This document shows positions 1-11,412 of a DNA stretch of 64,000 nucleotides, piece by piece. The stretch covers positions 310,001 to 374,000 of the forward strand of contig JAOTON010002271.1 of NCBI GenBank assembly GCA_034440635.1, in the 5' to 3' direction. Position numbers and translations under genes: made by a program. Each line of letters starts with the position of its first letter. Within the stretch, counting starts at the first letter, position 1. The notes below the pieces were generated by a model. That model made no database searches. It was not told the DNA's origin and saw only the letters and a program-made list of their open reading frames with translations. This stretch comes from Lepas anatifera. Taxonomy: Eukaryota > Arthropoda > Thecostraca > Lepadidae.

Positions 1-1384
1 TCGAAGTCATATACGAGGGCGAACCAGGGGCGTAGATTTCCAAAAATCATTGGGGTGCCCAAATTTGAAAGAATGACATAACATAAGTCCTGAAAATGAT
101 AAACAGTAGCATTCAAAGGAATTTTTAACACTAACTCAACGTTTTAACACTAACTTACGTTGGAGTTGCCCGGGCACCCCCAAAGAGATATAGATCCACA
201 CCCCTCTGGGACGAACTATCCCACACCAAACATTACGTATAAAATGTACATGCATTGATGCGGGTCACTCGACAAAGAAGCTACCCCACAAAACATATAT
301 TCTGTCCAATCGGCTATTCCCTAGTAAATAGGAAATGCACATATACATACGAGTTCTTGCGATCACAAAAGTGAACAGCTAACCCCATTGCCGTCAGGCT
401 CCTGTTCCAATCAGGGAAGAACTCTACGGAAGAACAGTCTACCCGTTCTATTAAAAAAATTAAAAGTGGGATCGATTCGTCTTACACTGAACTCGTTAAA
501 ACAAAGTCAGAATATTGACAGTCGTGGGCAGGGGCGTGAAAAAATATAAGTTTTTAACCTTTGTGTTACATTCTCCATGCCTGTTGCTCCTGTTGCTCAA
601 TTTTCACAAAGCTGGTGCCTCGGGCTGCGGCCTCGGCAGGTTCCGGTCCGGCAAAGGATAAGCCGCTGACAATGAATACGTTGGGCAGACAGTTCGTTTA
701 ACGGGCGAGTCGTTTGAGCAGTATTATAGTTACGACAATTCAATGGCGGGGACCGTATTCTTATTTGTCTCATCACGACTCTTCACACTCATAAGTGCAG
801 CCCCAAGTTCTGCTAGTTGAACATGGCTCTGCATACTGCACCATGTTTGCCCTCCGGTTATGTCATCCCCGAAATATACTCACATATAAATATTATTTTT
901 GACTGCTATACTGCGCATGTGCAGTACCATGCGGTTATAATATGATGTAATATATTATTTACAGGTTATATCCTGCTCCTAATTGCAAAATTTCAGCCAA
1001 ATCTGGTTACCCATTTTTGTCTGGTTACCGAGATAGGCTTCATCACCATATGCATGTGCAGTGAGCTTTGTCGCGACCGGAAGTGAGCATACCATCATCA
1101 TTTATTTCAGCATGTTGGTTTGTCCTCTGTTGATGTTCTCGTCTGAAATGTCCTCAGGTATACAATTTATGTTTATAATTTTGCTGCACCTCTGCGGACA
1201 GTGCAGCTATAATTAGATATAAATTGTGATCTACAGGCAGTACCCTGCTGTTACCTGACAAAACTTCAGCCATATCGGAGCATTGGTAGCCGAGGTAGTA
1301 ATACAAATGTGAACGACATGCCACCTCACACCTATCTTACAATATTCAATAGTGGCTTACAATACAATGACTTCATCAGCACAG
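1..1384. other. Non-coding, no gene recognised
   Basis: No ORF with recognisable domains. About 30-215 resembles, in inverted orientation, the segment 9040-9160: both carry a GGGGTGTGGAT.TATAT stretch next to a CCCGGCACCCCCAA stretch, so this is probably a short dispersed repeat. The remainder is AT-rich and looks unconstrained. Confidence 0.5.
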
Positions 1385-2318
1385 CAACAAAACTCACCAC
1401 CAACAAAATTCACCGCCAACAAAACTCACCACCAACAAACTTCACCATCAACAAAACTCACCACCAACAAAACTCACCACCAACAAACTACTCACCACCA
1501 ACAAAACTCACCACCAACAAAACTCACCACCAACAAAACTCACCACCAACAAACTTCACCACCAACAAAACTCACCACCAACAAACTTCACCACCAACAA
1601 AACTCACCACCAACAAACTTCAACACCAACAAAACTCACCACCAACAAACTTCTCACCACCAACAAAACTCACCACCAACAAAACTCACCACCAACAAAC
1701 TTTACCACCAACAAAACTCACCACCAACAAAACTCACCACCAACAAAACTCACCACCAACAAACTTCACCACCAACAAAACTCACCACCAACAAACTTCA
1801 CCACCAACAAAACTCACCACCAACAAAACTCACCACCAACAAACTTCACCACCAACAAAACTCACCACCAACAAAACTCACCACCAACAAACTTCACCAC
1901 CAACAAAACTCACCACCAACAAAACTCACCACCAACAAACTTTACCACCAACAAAACTCACCACCAACAAAACTCACCACCAACAAACTTTACCACCAAC
2001 AAAACTCACCACCAACAAAACTCACCACCAACAAAACTCACCACCAACAAACTTCACCACCAACAAAACTCACCACCAACAAAACTCACCACCAACAAAC
2101 TTCACCACCAACAAAACTCACCACCAACAAAACTCACCACCAACAAAACTTCACCACCAACAAAACTCACCACCAACAAAACTCACCACCAACAAAACTC
2201 ACCACCAACAAAACTCACCACCAACAAACTTCACCACCAACAAAACTCACCACCAACAAAACTCACCACCAACAAACTTCACCACCAACAAAACACACCA
2301 CCAACAAAACTCACCTCT
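1385..2318. repeat. 16-bp minisatellite (CACCACCAACAAAACT)n
   Basis: About 930 bases of near-perfect tandem copies, roughly 58 units. The main variant has AAACTTC in place of AAAACTC. Because 16 is not a multiple of 3 and the unit contains no stop in any forward frame, two long overlapping ORFs run through it (1309-2427 and 1352-2449), both giving a 16-residue Thr/Asn/Lys/His/Gln/Pro repeat. These are by-products of the array; both read into ordinary flanking sequence and no splice or promoter context supports translation. Confidence 0.95.
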
Positions 2319-3139
2319 GCTTTCGAAAGCAGGGGGGACTTTTGAAGTTCTCATTCACTGCTGGATTCACAGTCGGAGCGAGAGCGGGTTTAAGCCATCA
2401 AATAAACGGCCATGTTTTACCGTTTGATCTTGGAGAACTTCAGGCTTGACTTCTAGGCCTGAATTCGCTAAATTCCCATTCAGATTTAACGTATCCGTTT
2501 ATCAGCACTCTTCATGAGGTCACGAGCGGTTGGTGCGACGAGGAGTTGCTTAGTGAATACATATCTCTCTTCTGATTTCTGTGACACTGAGCCTTCACGA
2601 TCAGTCTGCGTTGTGGATGTGTCTTATGACTTTAATGCTTATTACTAACAAGTCATAATACAGGTCAAGCCAAACAAACAAGCCAACTGACACAAATAGG
2701 TAGCTCAACAATACGGCGGGATAAAGGGGAAAACTACACAATAATATAGTGGAGCTCAGTAAACATCGCAGCATACAGCCAGCGAATCAATCTCTCAAAC
2801 AAGCTCACTTTGATACTAAGTACTGGGGAGGCGATCTGAGAGGTCCACTTCTTCATCGCTGATTGGCGCTTCTTCTGTACCGACTGCTCCTCAAAATTCC
2901 CTTCTCTCCCGACCTGCTGCCGCCCCCGAATGCATTATTTGTGTCTTGTAAGTTTAGTTGACTGCGTAGTATGAGCCAAAAAGTATGGCATTAAACAGCT
3001 GAGAAGTCAAATAGAGTCACTGTCTAAAGTGATCATCAGGACCCTTTGAAGGCCACCTCAATGGATCCGCGTGCTCATGAATAGCAACTACTTTTTAAAC
3101 GTCCAGAAAGTTCTTAGAGGTTGCCACCCTCTGAACCGA
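2319..3139. other. Non-coding, nothing recognised
   Basis: Unique-looking DNA without long ORFs, repeats or recognisable motifs. Confidence 0.4.
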
Positions 3140-3811
3140 CATGTCTGACCTAGTTTTGGGCAGTCATGCGACACGGCCGCTTACCTTGATCTCGTCGCCG
3201 CCGCTGGAGAAGACTGGCCCGCGAACTGGCGCCGGATGCCACGTCAGATACACCGGCGTGGAACGATGTCGCGTCAGACGCACCGACGTGGAACGATGTC
3301 GCGCCCGATACACTAGTGAGGGAGGGTATCCCACCAGGAGGACCGGTAACTATCCGTCTGCCCTGGGCCGAGATCGGTGTTGTCAGCACTGATTCGTCGC
3401 TCTGCCCCGAGACGCCCCCTACTCCCCACAGCGCCACAGCGGACTAGGTGGGTCCACGCTGCCGCGCCGACTCACGCCTCTGAACCTTTCACCCCAGTCA
3501 CGGCCCCGACGCTGGGTCTCCGAAATTCCGTCACTTACTGCGGTGTGTTGTCTCAACACAGACCTCTGCTAAATCGAAAATCCGCGAGCAGCAAAGCAGC
3601 TGTTTCACAGCGTCTCAACGCCACCGACAGCGTCGCGACCCCTCACGGCGCACTCTTGCTCGATACTAACCCACGCTGGGCCCCGCCCCCCACCGCCGAC
3701 GCGTCGCGCGGCCCAGACCGTGTCTTGCGCGCTGTCGATTGGTGGCACCTTATGTTAGCGATGGTTTTGTTGAGTGTTTTGCCTAGCGTCAGACAGTTTG
3801 CTGGGGTTTAA
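3140..3811. other. GC-rich island, possible exon or promoter area
   Basis: GC content rises sharply and ORFs are open on both strands. A roughly 30-bp unit is repeated about two and a half times at 3235-3320. On the minus strand one frame runs open from about 3355 to a splice-donor-like AAG|GTAAGC near 3175-3190, with a repeated 10-residue His-Arg-Ser-Thr unit and a last stretch SSGGDEIK before the donor. No start codon or convincing acceptor was found and no family is recognised. It could be an exon of an unseen minus-strand gene, a CpG-rich promoter, or chance. Confidence 0.25.
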
Positions 3812-4476
3812 AGTGTAACTTCCGATGCGATGAATAATATAGCGAATATTTGCCGTGCTTCAAGCAAAACTGAACGAGAGATTCACGTCTGACGTAGGAA
3901 GTAACACATCAACGGCAAGTTTGTCAGTTGACCAGCGATTTTGACTGAAAGTCACCACAACAAATTCAAATGTAGAGCACAACGGGAGAATTGCGCTCGC
4001 CACACGGAGCCAGAATGCCACCTGAAACGTCAGCGGGGTTTCAGAATTTCACTTCTCGCTCCCTCCGCTCATCCGGGCTCAATAATCGAGAAGGGAAAGA
4101 CAGGCTGCGGAACGGGGGCACCGCGCCCTCTTTTTCGGCGAAGGCTGCACAAAATGAGCGCAAGGGGGGGTAGACAGTCTTACTTGGAAGACAATTCACA
4201 GAGCCTGAAAGCCATGGGCGCCGAAAGCGGGGGGGACGGTGGGACGCGTCCCCTCCCCTGTTGGCCAACCAGGAGGGACGTCCCCCACAAAATTTTTGGT
4301 CCAGCGTCATTAATGCTTTCAGGTACCGCATGTGCTAAGAATTCGCCTCCCCGGTCAGCACCAGCCCTGGTTCGTCCCCCTGTGGCAATTCCGTGGCGTC
4401 ACCCCTGCTGAAAGTAGGCCTATCCCGTTTGTTTTCCTGGATATAACACGATTCACACATTGAATCATCAATCTCA
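3812..4476. other. Non-coding, nothing recognised
   Basis: ORFs of 60-156 codons overlap on both strands in GC-rich DNA, but none has a recognisable domain, and codon choice gives no reason to prefer one. Confidence 0.4.
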
Positions 4477-4558
4477 ACGCGCAAACTTCCGCCCAAATCA
4501 GCGCGGGCGTAAGGAGAGCGCGGGCACAAGCTACGCGCAACTGGATCCCCCAGCCTAA
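4477..4558. repeat. 82-bp repeat, copy 1 (pairs with 6439-6520)
   Basis: Nearly identical to 6439-6520 in the same orientation, from ACGCGCAA.CTTCCGCCC through the BamHI-like GGATCCCCCAGCCTAA. At its right edge copy 1 runs into a perfect palindrome at 4543-4571 (14-bp arms GGATCCCCCAGCCT, one base between). The two copies bracket about 1.9 kb. They may be the ends of an undescribed element or two solo copies of a short repeat. Confidence 0.75.
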
Positions 4559-4571
4559 GGCTGGGGGATCC
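4543..4571. repeat. Perfect 14-bp inverted repeat (hairpin)
   Basis: Arms GGATCCCCCAGCCT and AGGCTGGGGGATCC around a single A. Only the left arm is present in the second copy of the repeat near 6505-6518. Confidence 0.9.
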
Positions 4572-5044
4572 GGACGCGCGGTAGACAGTGCGCAGCTGCG
4601 CGGGGGCGAAGTTAGCGCGCAGTGGCTTTTGGAGGGATCCATCGGCGCGCAGCTAAGTTGTGGCGGAAGTAGTGTCGTAACTCACCGTCTTACGCGCTAA
4701 CTTTACGCGTCCTCTCAACAGCGCGGAAGACAGCGCGGAAGCCTGTACGATTCTTTTAAAGAAACAAAAAGATATTGGAAATGTCAGTGAATCCATGTTA
4801 TATGACTTGCGTTCAACAAAACATGTATTTTTAATAAAAATCGAGGCCCACAAACTCCCAGCATCTCACTGGAAAATCCTCAGAAGAGACACAGGTGAAG
4901 AAAACGTAAATCACTGCAGCTGTGCCAGTGAATCACCAGCCGTAATGCTAACTGCCCTCCAATAAACATTGCTGTTAACGCCAAAATCCATGCTCACGGC
5001 GCCCACCGTGAGGATGGATTTTGCGCTCACCTGAACCGCAAAGC

Positions 5045-5479
5045 CAAGGCGAGTCTAATGCAGCTAACATAAACGCTCCATCACTATTCGTTACTGCGTT
5101 ATACAGTAAAAATCATTTTTCCCATATATTTCCAATGGAGAGGTCATGCCTCGTACCTGACCTTAGGTCATGGATATCAAAAATATCGAAACACATTTTA
5201 GGAACTCGGTGGGCCCATTAAGTAATAAGAGTTTCAATCGGATAAGTTCACCCTGTTGCGACTTATGCTATCTTAAACTTTTTTGAGGTCAGGTCACTTG
5301 ACCTATACTGGTGACCTGACCTGAGATGACCTAACCTTAAAATTTTCACAGAAATTGTAAAAATGATTAGGAAAAAGGTATGCCAAGTACGGCGGCGCTA
5401 TGCGCCGCCGTTTTACTGATGTTTCCGACAAACCCGAGGAGAGGCGGATACACGCCCCCCCCGTCAATGCGCGTGTTAA
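5045..5479. mobile_element. TTAA family B element, right-hand part
   Basis: Matches 24640-24907 plus 25927-26056 of the complete family B copy: the same order of short blocks, AGGTCAGGTCACTTGACCT, the inverted GGCGGCGC..GCGCCGCC motif at 5391-5411, and the end CAATGCGCGTG|TTAA at 5476-5479. It lacks the 1-kb family A insertion found in the other copy, so its TTAA at 5337-5340 is the unoccupied site. The left end is missing. Confidence 0.8.
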
Positions 5480-6438
5480 GGACATCGATGAAGACAAGCG
5501 ACTTGATGTAAAACAAGTAAAACAGAAGACAAGACGTAGGAAGATATAGCTAAGGCCTTCAACCTTGACCCCCGTGTCCATGAAAGGTCACTTGCGGTAT
5601 CTTTGGCGTGACTTGAAAGTCACTGTAAAAAAGGTCAGTCTCAGCATACGCATGACAGGCTTAAGTCAGGCGGTGGACCCACGCCGGAGCCGATAGATGA
5701 TAACAGGGAGCAATTTCCCGTTGTGCCCACCCCCTCCCCTGAATCCGCCAGTAAGCAGGACTTGGCCACTTTTGAGAAAATGTACCTGATACCGGTTCGA
5801 TTCGTGAATGAATTTTAACCTGAATTTCGTTGCACTCGCCCAGCCAGGCTTCTTGGGGCCTGCCCGGCTTATCTCTCCTCCAGTGTTCTGACTGATCCAA
5901 TGGCACCTTAGTACAAAGAGACAAAAAAGTATGTTGCGTGAAGCCCGTGTCCTGCCCAGATAAATTGACCCCCCGGGGGGCCCCCCCCGGGAAAAATTAA
6001 CGTAGGCTTAACATAAAAACGCATTCGGAGTAAGCCAAATCATATCGTTTTCACATCACAGTTATGCCTCATTTATTTGGAAATCCGACTTATAAATTGT
6101 CATTTACGGTTAAGGCTTTTCCCTTTATCCGATCCGAACACTTTTATCATCACCTCACCTCCCAGCGCGGGGCCGTGTCTTCCTTTCATCCCCTCCCCCC
6201 ACAGTCGGCCAGGAAATCCGACACCGTACAGCAGTCAGCAAGCTGTAACCTTTAACGTGAGTTTACTACGGCCAGAAGAGCACCGTATTCTATGAGAATT
6301 TTAGCCTTAGCGTCCATTTACTACGGTCGCCAGCGGCATTCACCGCCGCCTCGGATTGCCCCAGATGCTACGCGCCAACCTTCGCCGACGCGGAGCTCCG
6401 CGCGATTGCTCTCTCTGGAACATCCCTTCAAATTGCTT
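5480..6438. other. Non-coding, minor repeat fragments
   Basis: Around 5700-5760 there is a fragment resembling the ends of the CAGTGGCGGATC MITE family (TGAATCCGCCAG). A C/G-run palindrome (CCCCCCGGGGGG) lies near 5971-5990. No gene recognised. Confidence 0.4.
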
Positions 6439-6520
6439 ACGCGCAAGCTTCCGCCCAAATCAGCGCGGGCGTAAGGAGAGCGCGGGCGGAAGCTAAGCGC
6501 AACTGGATCCCCCAGCCTAA
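6439..6520. repeat. 82-bp repeat, copy 2 (pairs with 4477-4558)
   Basis: Second copy. In this copy the left GCGCAAGCTTCCGCCC and the right GGGCGGAAGCTAAGCGC form an inverted repeat inside the unit, so single strands could fold. Copy 1 has lost part of that pairing. Confidence 0.75.
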
Positions 6521-6689
6521 AATGAATATATTTCTATAATTTATTTCTCGCCATATGCTCTAAAATTTGTTAGATATCGATGTAAATGCTTCTAGAAAGG
6601 ATATTTTGATGTTTTTGTATTTGTAATTATTTGGTTATTATAAATTGATTGGGCTAAATAAAAAATTATAAAAAGCATTGAATAACTGC

Positions 6690-7460
6690 TAATACAGCGC
6701 CTTAGGTACAAAGAAAACAGAACACAGTTCTTTGTGTGGTTTCCAGCGGTCTGAGGGCCTGTGTTCCACATAATAATGACTTTATTTCAATCACCTACCC
6801 TTATTGAGATCATGACGGCTTATAGAAAATATCAACCCAGATGTACTAACAAAGTTACCAGTGGAGCACTCGTAGAGAAATAATATTTGTGAGAAAGTCG
6901 GAAGAGTCTATGTTGCAGCGTTTGTCTCGTACGATCAGTGGCGGATCCAGGGGAGGGGCAAAAGGCATTTGCTCCCCCAAAGGAAAAGCTCGGGGCAAAA
7001 CTCTGTCCCCCCCAAGCGTTCGGCCTCCTTTGTTCCCCGACCTCTTTTTAATTGATAAGCAAGATTTTGGTGCTTCATTGATCAACTTTGTGATATTGTA
7101 GGGCAACTTTTCACTAGGTGACGTTTTTTTTTTGCTTGTTAACTTTAGTTTTCCCCTCCCAAACCGACCGGCTAAATTGGCAACTGCGTATGATTAAGAA
7201 AACTTGCTGGCGTTGACCTTAGAATAGCCAGGTACCTCATTATCATAACAATGATAGCTGCTTGATGCTGCGGCTGCTTTGGCCATTGGTAACGATACAG
7301 CTAGATACCTCTGGGCCCTCCAACTGCAGTGAGAAGGTCCAGAGCTCTGAACAAAAATAATATACTCTCCCCAACAGAGACCAGTATTTCCTTGAGATCT
7401 GGACGTTTCCCCGAAGTAACAGATCATTTAGAGTCTTACAAAAGAGAACATGTGTACCCA
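6690..7460. repeat. Diverged duplicate of 10590-10990, carrying a MITE
   Basis: Shares with 10590-10990 a series of blocks: ACAGAACACAGTTC, GATCATGACGGCTTATAGAAAAT (versus GATCATTACGGCTCATAGAAAAT, variants underlined by comparison), AATAATATTT, and CTCGTACGATTA. The duplicate at 10.6 kb is uninterrupted where this copy carries the hAT-type MITE at 6936-7186. Nature of the duplicated sequence unknown; probably an old dispersed element. Confidence 0.65.
6936..7186. mobile_element. hAT-type MITE (CAGTGGCGGATC family), copy 1
   Basis: Left end CAGTGGCGGATCCAGGGG; right end is a degenerate inverse (…GGCTAAATTGGCAACTG). Flanked by 8-bp direct repeats CGTACGAT (6928-6935) and CGTATGAT (7187-7194). 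Eight-base duplications and CAG..CTG ends are the signature of hAT elements. Internal sequence matches the copies at 9510, 26501 and 45955; no transposase is encoded. Confidence 0.8.
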
Positions 7461-7464
7461 TCAC

Positions 7465-9039
7465 CAGCCCACAGGATGAGGTTAGATAACAAATGTTGAT
7501 GGTATTTCATATTGAATGGATAGATTGCTCCTATATGGGTAGGCATTAGTCTGAGTTTTGAAGCTGAGGCACATCTGTTCAGCCTTTTGGTTCCCGAGTT
7601 TTTGCCCAACTAAGTTGGCAGGATCGGTAATTCACTCACCACTGGAAAGACCCACGTACGTTGACCAGTGCACAATGGTCCTGATCCAGGATCTAGCACG
7701 CCAAAATTCATTTTTGTCATTTTTTTCAATTGCCCGAAAATACGGGTCAAACGAGAAACAACTGTCCATACTCTTTGGGTCCGCCATTAATTTTGGGCCA
7801 TGATTTTGCAGGTCGCATATATTCTGTCGTGAACATAGGCTTTTTCTGACGGCCCGAAGGACCTGTATTCTGCTCACAAGCGATAACACGGTATTAGCAC
7901 CACACTGATGAAGCTCCTCCCCTGTCCTTCCAACTTCACTCACAGACCATACACAAAATAACACTCTACGCCAAACTGCATCGCTTCAGCCTTTCATCTG
8001 TACTGATTAGTATTAATTGTTGATAGAAACAGGTTGACTTTGAAGTGAACGTGAACATAGGTTTTGAGTTAAGACAGGATGTTTCGCCAGATATGCCAGA
8101 AATCATACAGCAAAACAATGTTGAAATAATACGTAGTTAGCGTTGAAATTGGAAATATCCATGGACCATAGCTAGCAAGGTGAAGCCCATAGTTACAACA
8201 CATCTGATGAAAAAGAATGCACTTTTTATTGTCTTTTGGAAAAATATAATCCATTTTTACTAATATTAGGTATGTGGAAAATGAAATACGGCTTTCTCCT
8301 AAACATAGAATGAAACAAAAAGTCCCACAAGATCCCACGGTGATGTTGGTATCCACTCATTTTCCCATTATTTCTCTATCGGGAATGGGAACATTTATCT
8401 GTGCCAGCTTGCGCTATTTTTAATCATCGCACTTTTTAGTTGACACCACGGGGCTCCGCTGCGGCCGTGGCGCCCCGACGCTGGACGTACGGGCCCTATG
8501 TTTCGATATATAACTTTTGTTTGCGAAGAAACGACTTCATATCTGTATGTGTCTTTAAGCTCATGCAGATTTAATACATCCCAAATGAAGATAAAAATCA
8601 TCAAACCAAGTTTTTTTAGTTCTTTGGGCATTGGAACCTGAAATATAAACATAGGAATTCAGTACCAAACCAAATCCTGTGGAGGGAGATGGAAATTATG
8701 GTTTATATTTGGAATGGGCCAATGAAGCCAGTGGTGGATCTAGACGAAATTTTTGAGGGAGAAGGCGAAAAAGTGTGTCCAAAGTTGTGAAAGCAGTATT
8801 TTAGAAAACCGCTTAAAATCAGCCAAAAGAGATGAGATTGTCATTAAAAAAGGTTCGGGAGCCCTGTGTCGCGTTTGTTTTAACTAGTTGCGTATGAAGT
8901 CTGGTTCATTGGTTATTGTGTGTTTCCGGGGTCGTGTATTTATATGTATGATTCTGCACTAGACTGCTCCCTCGTTTCCAAAAATGTTCCATTGGGCTCA
9001 CTTGGGGTCTACTTTGACTTTTTTTACTTTAAGATGATC
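7465..9039. other. Non-coding, nothing recognised
   Basis: AT-rich DNA with scattered short ORFs on both strands. A fragment GGTGGATCTAGACG near 8733 may be a remnant of the hAT-type MITE. Confidence 0.4.
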
Positions 9040-9160
9040 TGATTCTTTCCAGCCGGGGTGTGGATTTATATCTATTTTGGGCTGCCCCGGCACCCCCAAT
9101 GACGAACTGGGCACCTCCAATGGTGATTTGGGCACTTCCTACCAAAATGTGCTGTTAAGT
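9040..9160. repeat. Short dispersed repeat (inverse of 30-215)
   Basis: GGGGTGTGGATTTATAT followed by GGGCTGCCCCGGCACCCCCAA, recalling the left edge of the window in the opposite orientation. Confidence 0.45.
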
Positions 9161-9411
9161 CCTAATGAAATTCTTAAAGAATAGGAACTTTTCAACCAAT
9201 ACGTGTTACATTGTTATAATGAAATTCGGCGTCTATTTTGTATTTGTATTTGACTTACACGGCATCTCCACTATTCATGTGGCTATTCTGAAGCCGGTGG
9301 TAATGAAGATGAGGGACATTAATGACAACTTAAGCAAAAACACACTGTAGGATAAGGATAAGGATAGGATGGTTGCTGGGGAAAGACAAGGATTACCCAC
9401 GGGGAGGGTCG

Positions 9412-9456
9412 CCACAGGCGCCGCGCTCAACCCATTGGGTGACGCGGCGCCTGTGG
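9412..9456. repeat. GC-rich hairpin
   Basis: Perfect 14-bp arms CCACAGGCGCCGCG / CGCGGCGCCTGTGG around 17 bases, which themselves contain CCCATTGGGT. Isolated in AT-rich sequence just downstream of a (GGATAA)n-like stretch. Function unknown. Confidence 0.85.
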
Positions 9457-9509
9457 GTACCTGCAACCTGATATTTTACCAAGCAACGGAAATCCTCAGA
9501 CATAATGGA

Positions 9510-9896
9510 CAGCGGCAAATCTAGCCGGTAAGTTTGGGAGATAAGCCAAAGTCGATAAAAAACGGTACGCAATGAGATTATGCCTCAATTTAACCAAGCG
9601 GTAGGTTTTGGGGGTAAGCCCAAGGATCGATAAGCAAAAAAAACGTCGCTGTGGCAAACCTTTGGCCACAAGTTGCTTGTTTTGCTATCAAAACCAAATG
9701 TTTGCACTGAAGTTGACTGGTCCTGTTTGAAGTTGAGAGTTGGAGCACCAAAACCTTGCTTATAAACTAAAAAGGAGTCGGGGCAAGAGAGAGGTCGACA
9801 GTTTTGGGGGAGAGGGGCCAAATCATAGTTTTGCCCCGAGCTTTTCCGTTTGGAGGGTGGAAAATACCTCTTTTGTCCCTCCCGGATCCGCCACTG
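9510..9896. mobile_element. hAT-type MITE, copy 2
   Basis: Ends CAGCGGCAAATCTAGCCGG and CCCGGATCCGCCACTG. Flanked by perfect 8-bp duplications ATAATGGA at 9502-9509 and 9897-9904. No coding capacity for a transposase. Confidence 0.9.
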
Positions 9897-9904
9897 ATAA
9901 TGGA

Positions 9905-10589
9905 CAACTCGCAATGAATGTACCTATATACCTGCAAGAGAACTTCTGCATGCTCCATCCAAGCAGTGATGCAGTCCATAAGATACAGCAAAGTAGAAGT
10001 TATTCACAATATCAGAATTATGTGCATATTTTTCGCTACAAAATTCGTTCACACATTGAAAAAGTATTTGAAATAAAAAAGGCACAGCTTCATGGGCACC
10101 TTTGGTCTGTGGTGTCAGATTTTTTCAAATATTTGTACAAATTTGTAAATATTTATATGCGTCGACATATTACTTAATGTCCAGTAGTGATTAGTAGCGC
10201 CTCTTCCCTCACGTTTCTGCTGCCTGATATCATGCCATGACGTGGCAGTCCGAGGGCCTACTATACTTTTTTATTGAGATGCAATAGTGTTACCAAAAAT
10301 GTAAAATGAGAAACCGGTTGCACGACTACTCATTGTACAAATAATCAAGTACAAAATCAAAATCCAGGATGGCGTCGCTCCCAGTATTACATACTGGTTC
10401 TTTATTATTCCTGAGCGGATCCCTCCTGCGCCTGAAAAACCAGCCCATGAATCAATAACAATTGTTGGGAATACATATAATTGGTACATATACATATATT
10501 TGGTGAGCATATTTTGATATGTTGCAAATACAGTTATTTGGCTTTCATTGATTCACAGGGATAAATGATAGCATTTATGAGGCACTTAA
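9905..10589. other. Non-coding, nothing recognised
   Basis: No recognisable genes or repeats apart from the edges of neighbouring elements. Confidence 0.4.
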
Positions 10590-10990
10590 TGACGAAAAAT
10601 GCAGCAATAAGACAGAACACAGTTCCGTGTCTGGTATAAGTGTCTGAGTTTCAAGTAGCAATGCGCTTGCTTCTACCTTTGTTTAGATCATTACGGCTCA
10701 TAGAAAATGTATGTCCAAATTTTTGGAAACAATTTTCGGAGCATATGTGGAGGAATAATATTTCTGAAACAGCCAGAAGGGGTACATCACAGTCTGCCTC
10801 GTACGATTAGGTAAATTTCTGGCGCTAAACTTAAAATGACCAGGAACCTCATTTCCATGATAATTATAGTTTTTAGATACTGCAGCTACTTAGTTTTTAG
10901 ATGCTGCAGCTACTTTGGTTATTGGCACCCATACCACTAGATGTGTCTTCCCGCTGGTTGGAAGCTATAACTGACTGGTGGATATATCAT
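10590..10990. repeat. Diverged duplicate of 6690-7460 (MITE-free)
   Basis: Uninterrupted counterpart of 6690-7460. Its CTCGTACGATTAGG at about 10798-10811 is the equivalent of the site occupied by the MITE at 6936. A 23-bp tandem duplication (TAGTTTTTAGAT.CTGCAGCTACT) lies near 10868-10915. Confidence 0.65.
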
Positions 10991-11412
10991 TCCTACTCTG
11001 TCACTTATCCTTTTTCAAAATATTTTATCCTTTAGGAGTATGTTTCCTAGGTATATGCTCAGTGCCTAGCCAAGTGAAACTTTGAAATTACCTACATGGC
11101 TGGGCCATAAGTTTTTATCTCTGGATGTTGATTGCCTCTTATTTTTCATATTAGGCAGTGCAGCCTAGTTTCACGTATTTAAATGAGTGTATTGCACAGC
11201 GTTTATAATACAATGACTCTCATAAAGCTGTCATAGTTGGCAGTGTTCGGATTTGGGCGCCCCCATGGTTTTCAAAAACCCATGTTATCGGACGGATCGA
11301 TTAAGAGTGACCTCACTAGACAAAAAAAATCCGTTGCCTGTAACTTTGGGTTCCACGGGTTTCACCATGGAATTTTAAATATAGTGATATAACGCATTGA
11401 GGGTGAAATGCG
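10991..11412. other. Non-coding, nothing recognised
   Basis: AT-rich spacer preceding a TTAA element. Confidence 0.35.

Noticed and set aside
1309..2449. Long Thr/Asn/Lys/His/Gln/Pro repeat ORFs (365-372 codons) as a structural protein
   Set aside because: They come from a 16-bp DNA repeat with no stops and exist equally in two overlapping frames; no splice or promoter context.
5935..5995. Structured C/G-run palindrome as a regulatory site
   Set aside because: Low-complexity C and G runs pair trivially; no further support.
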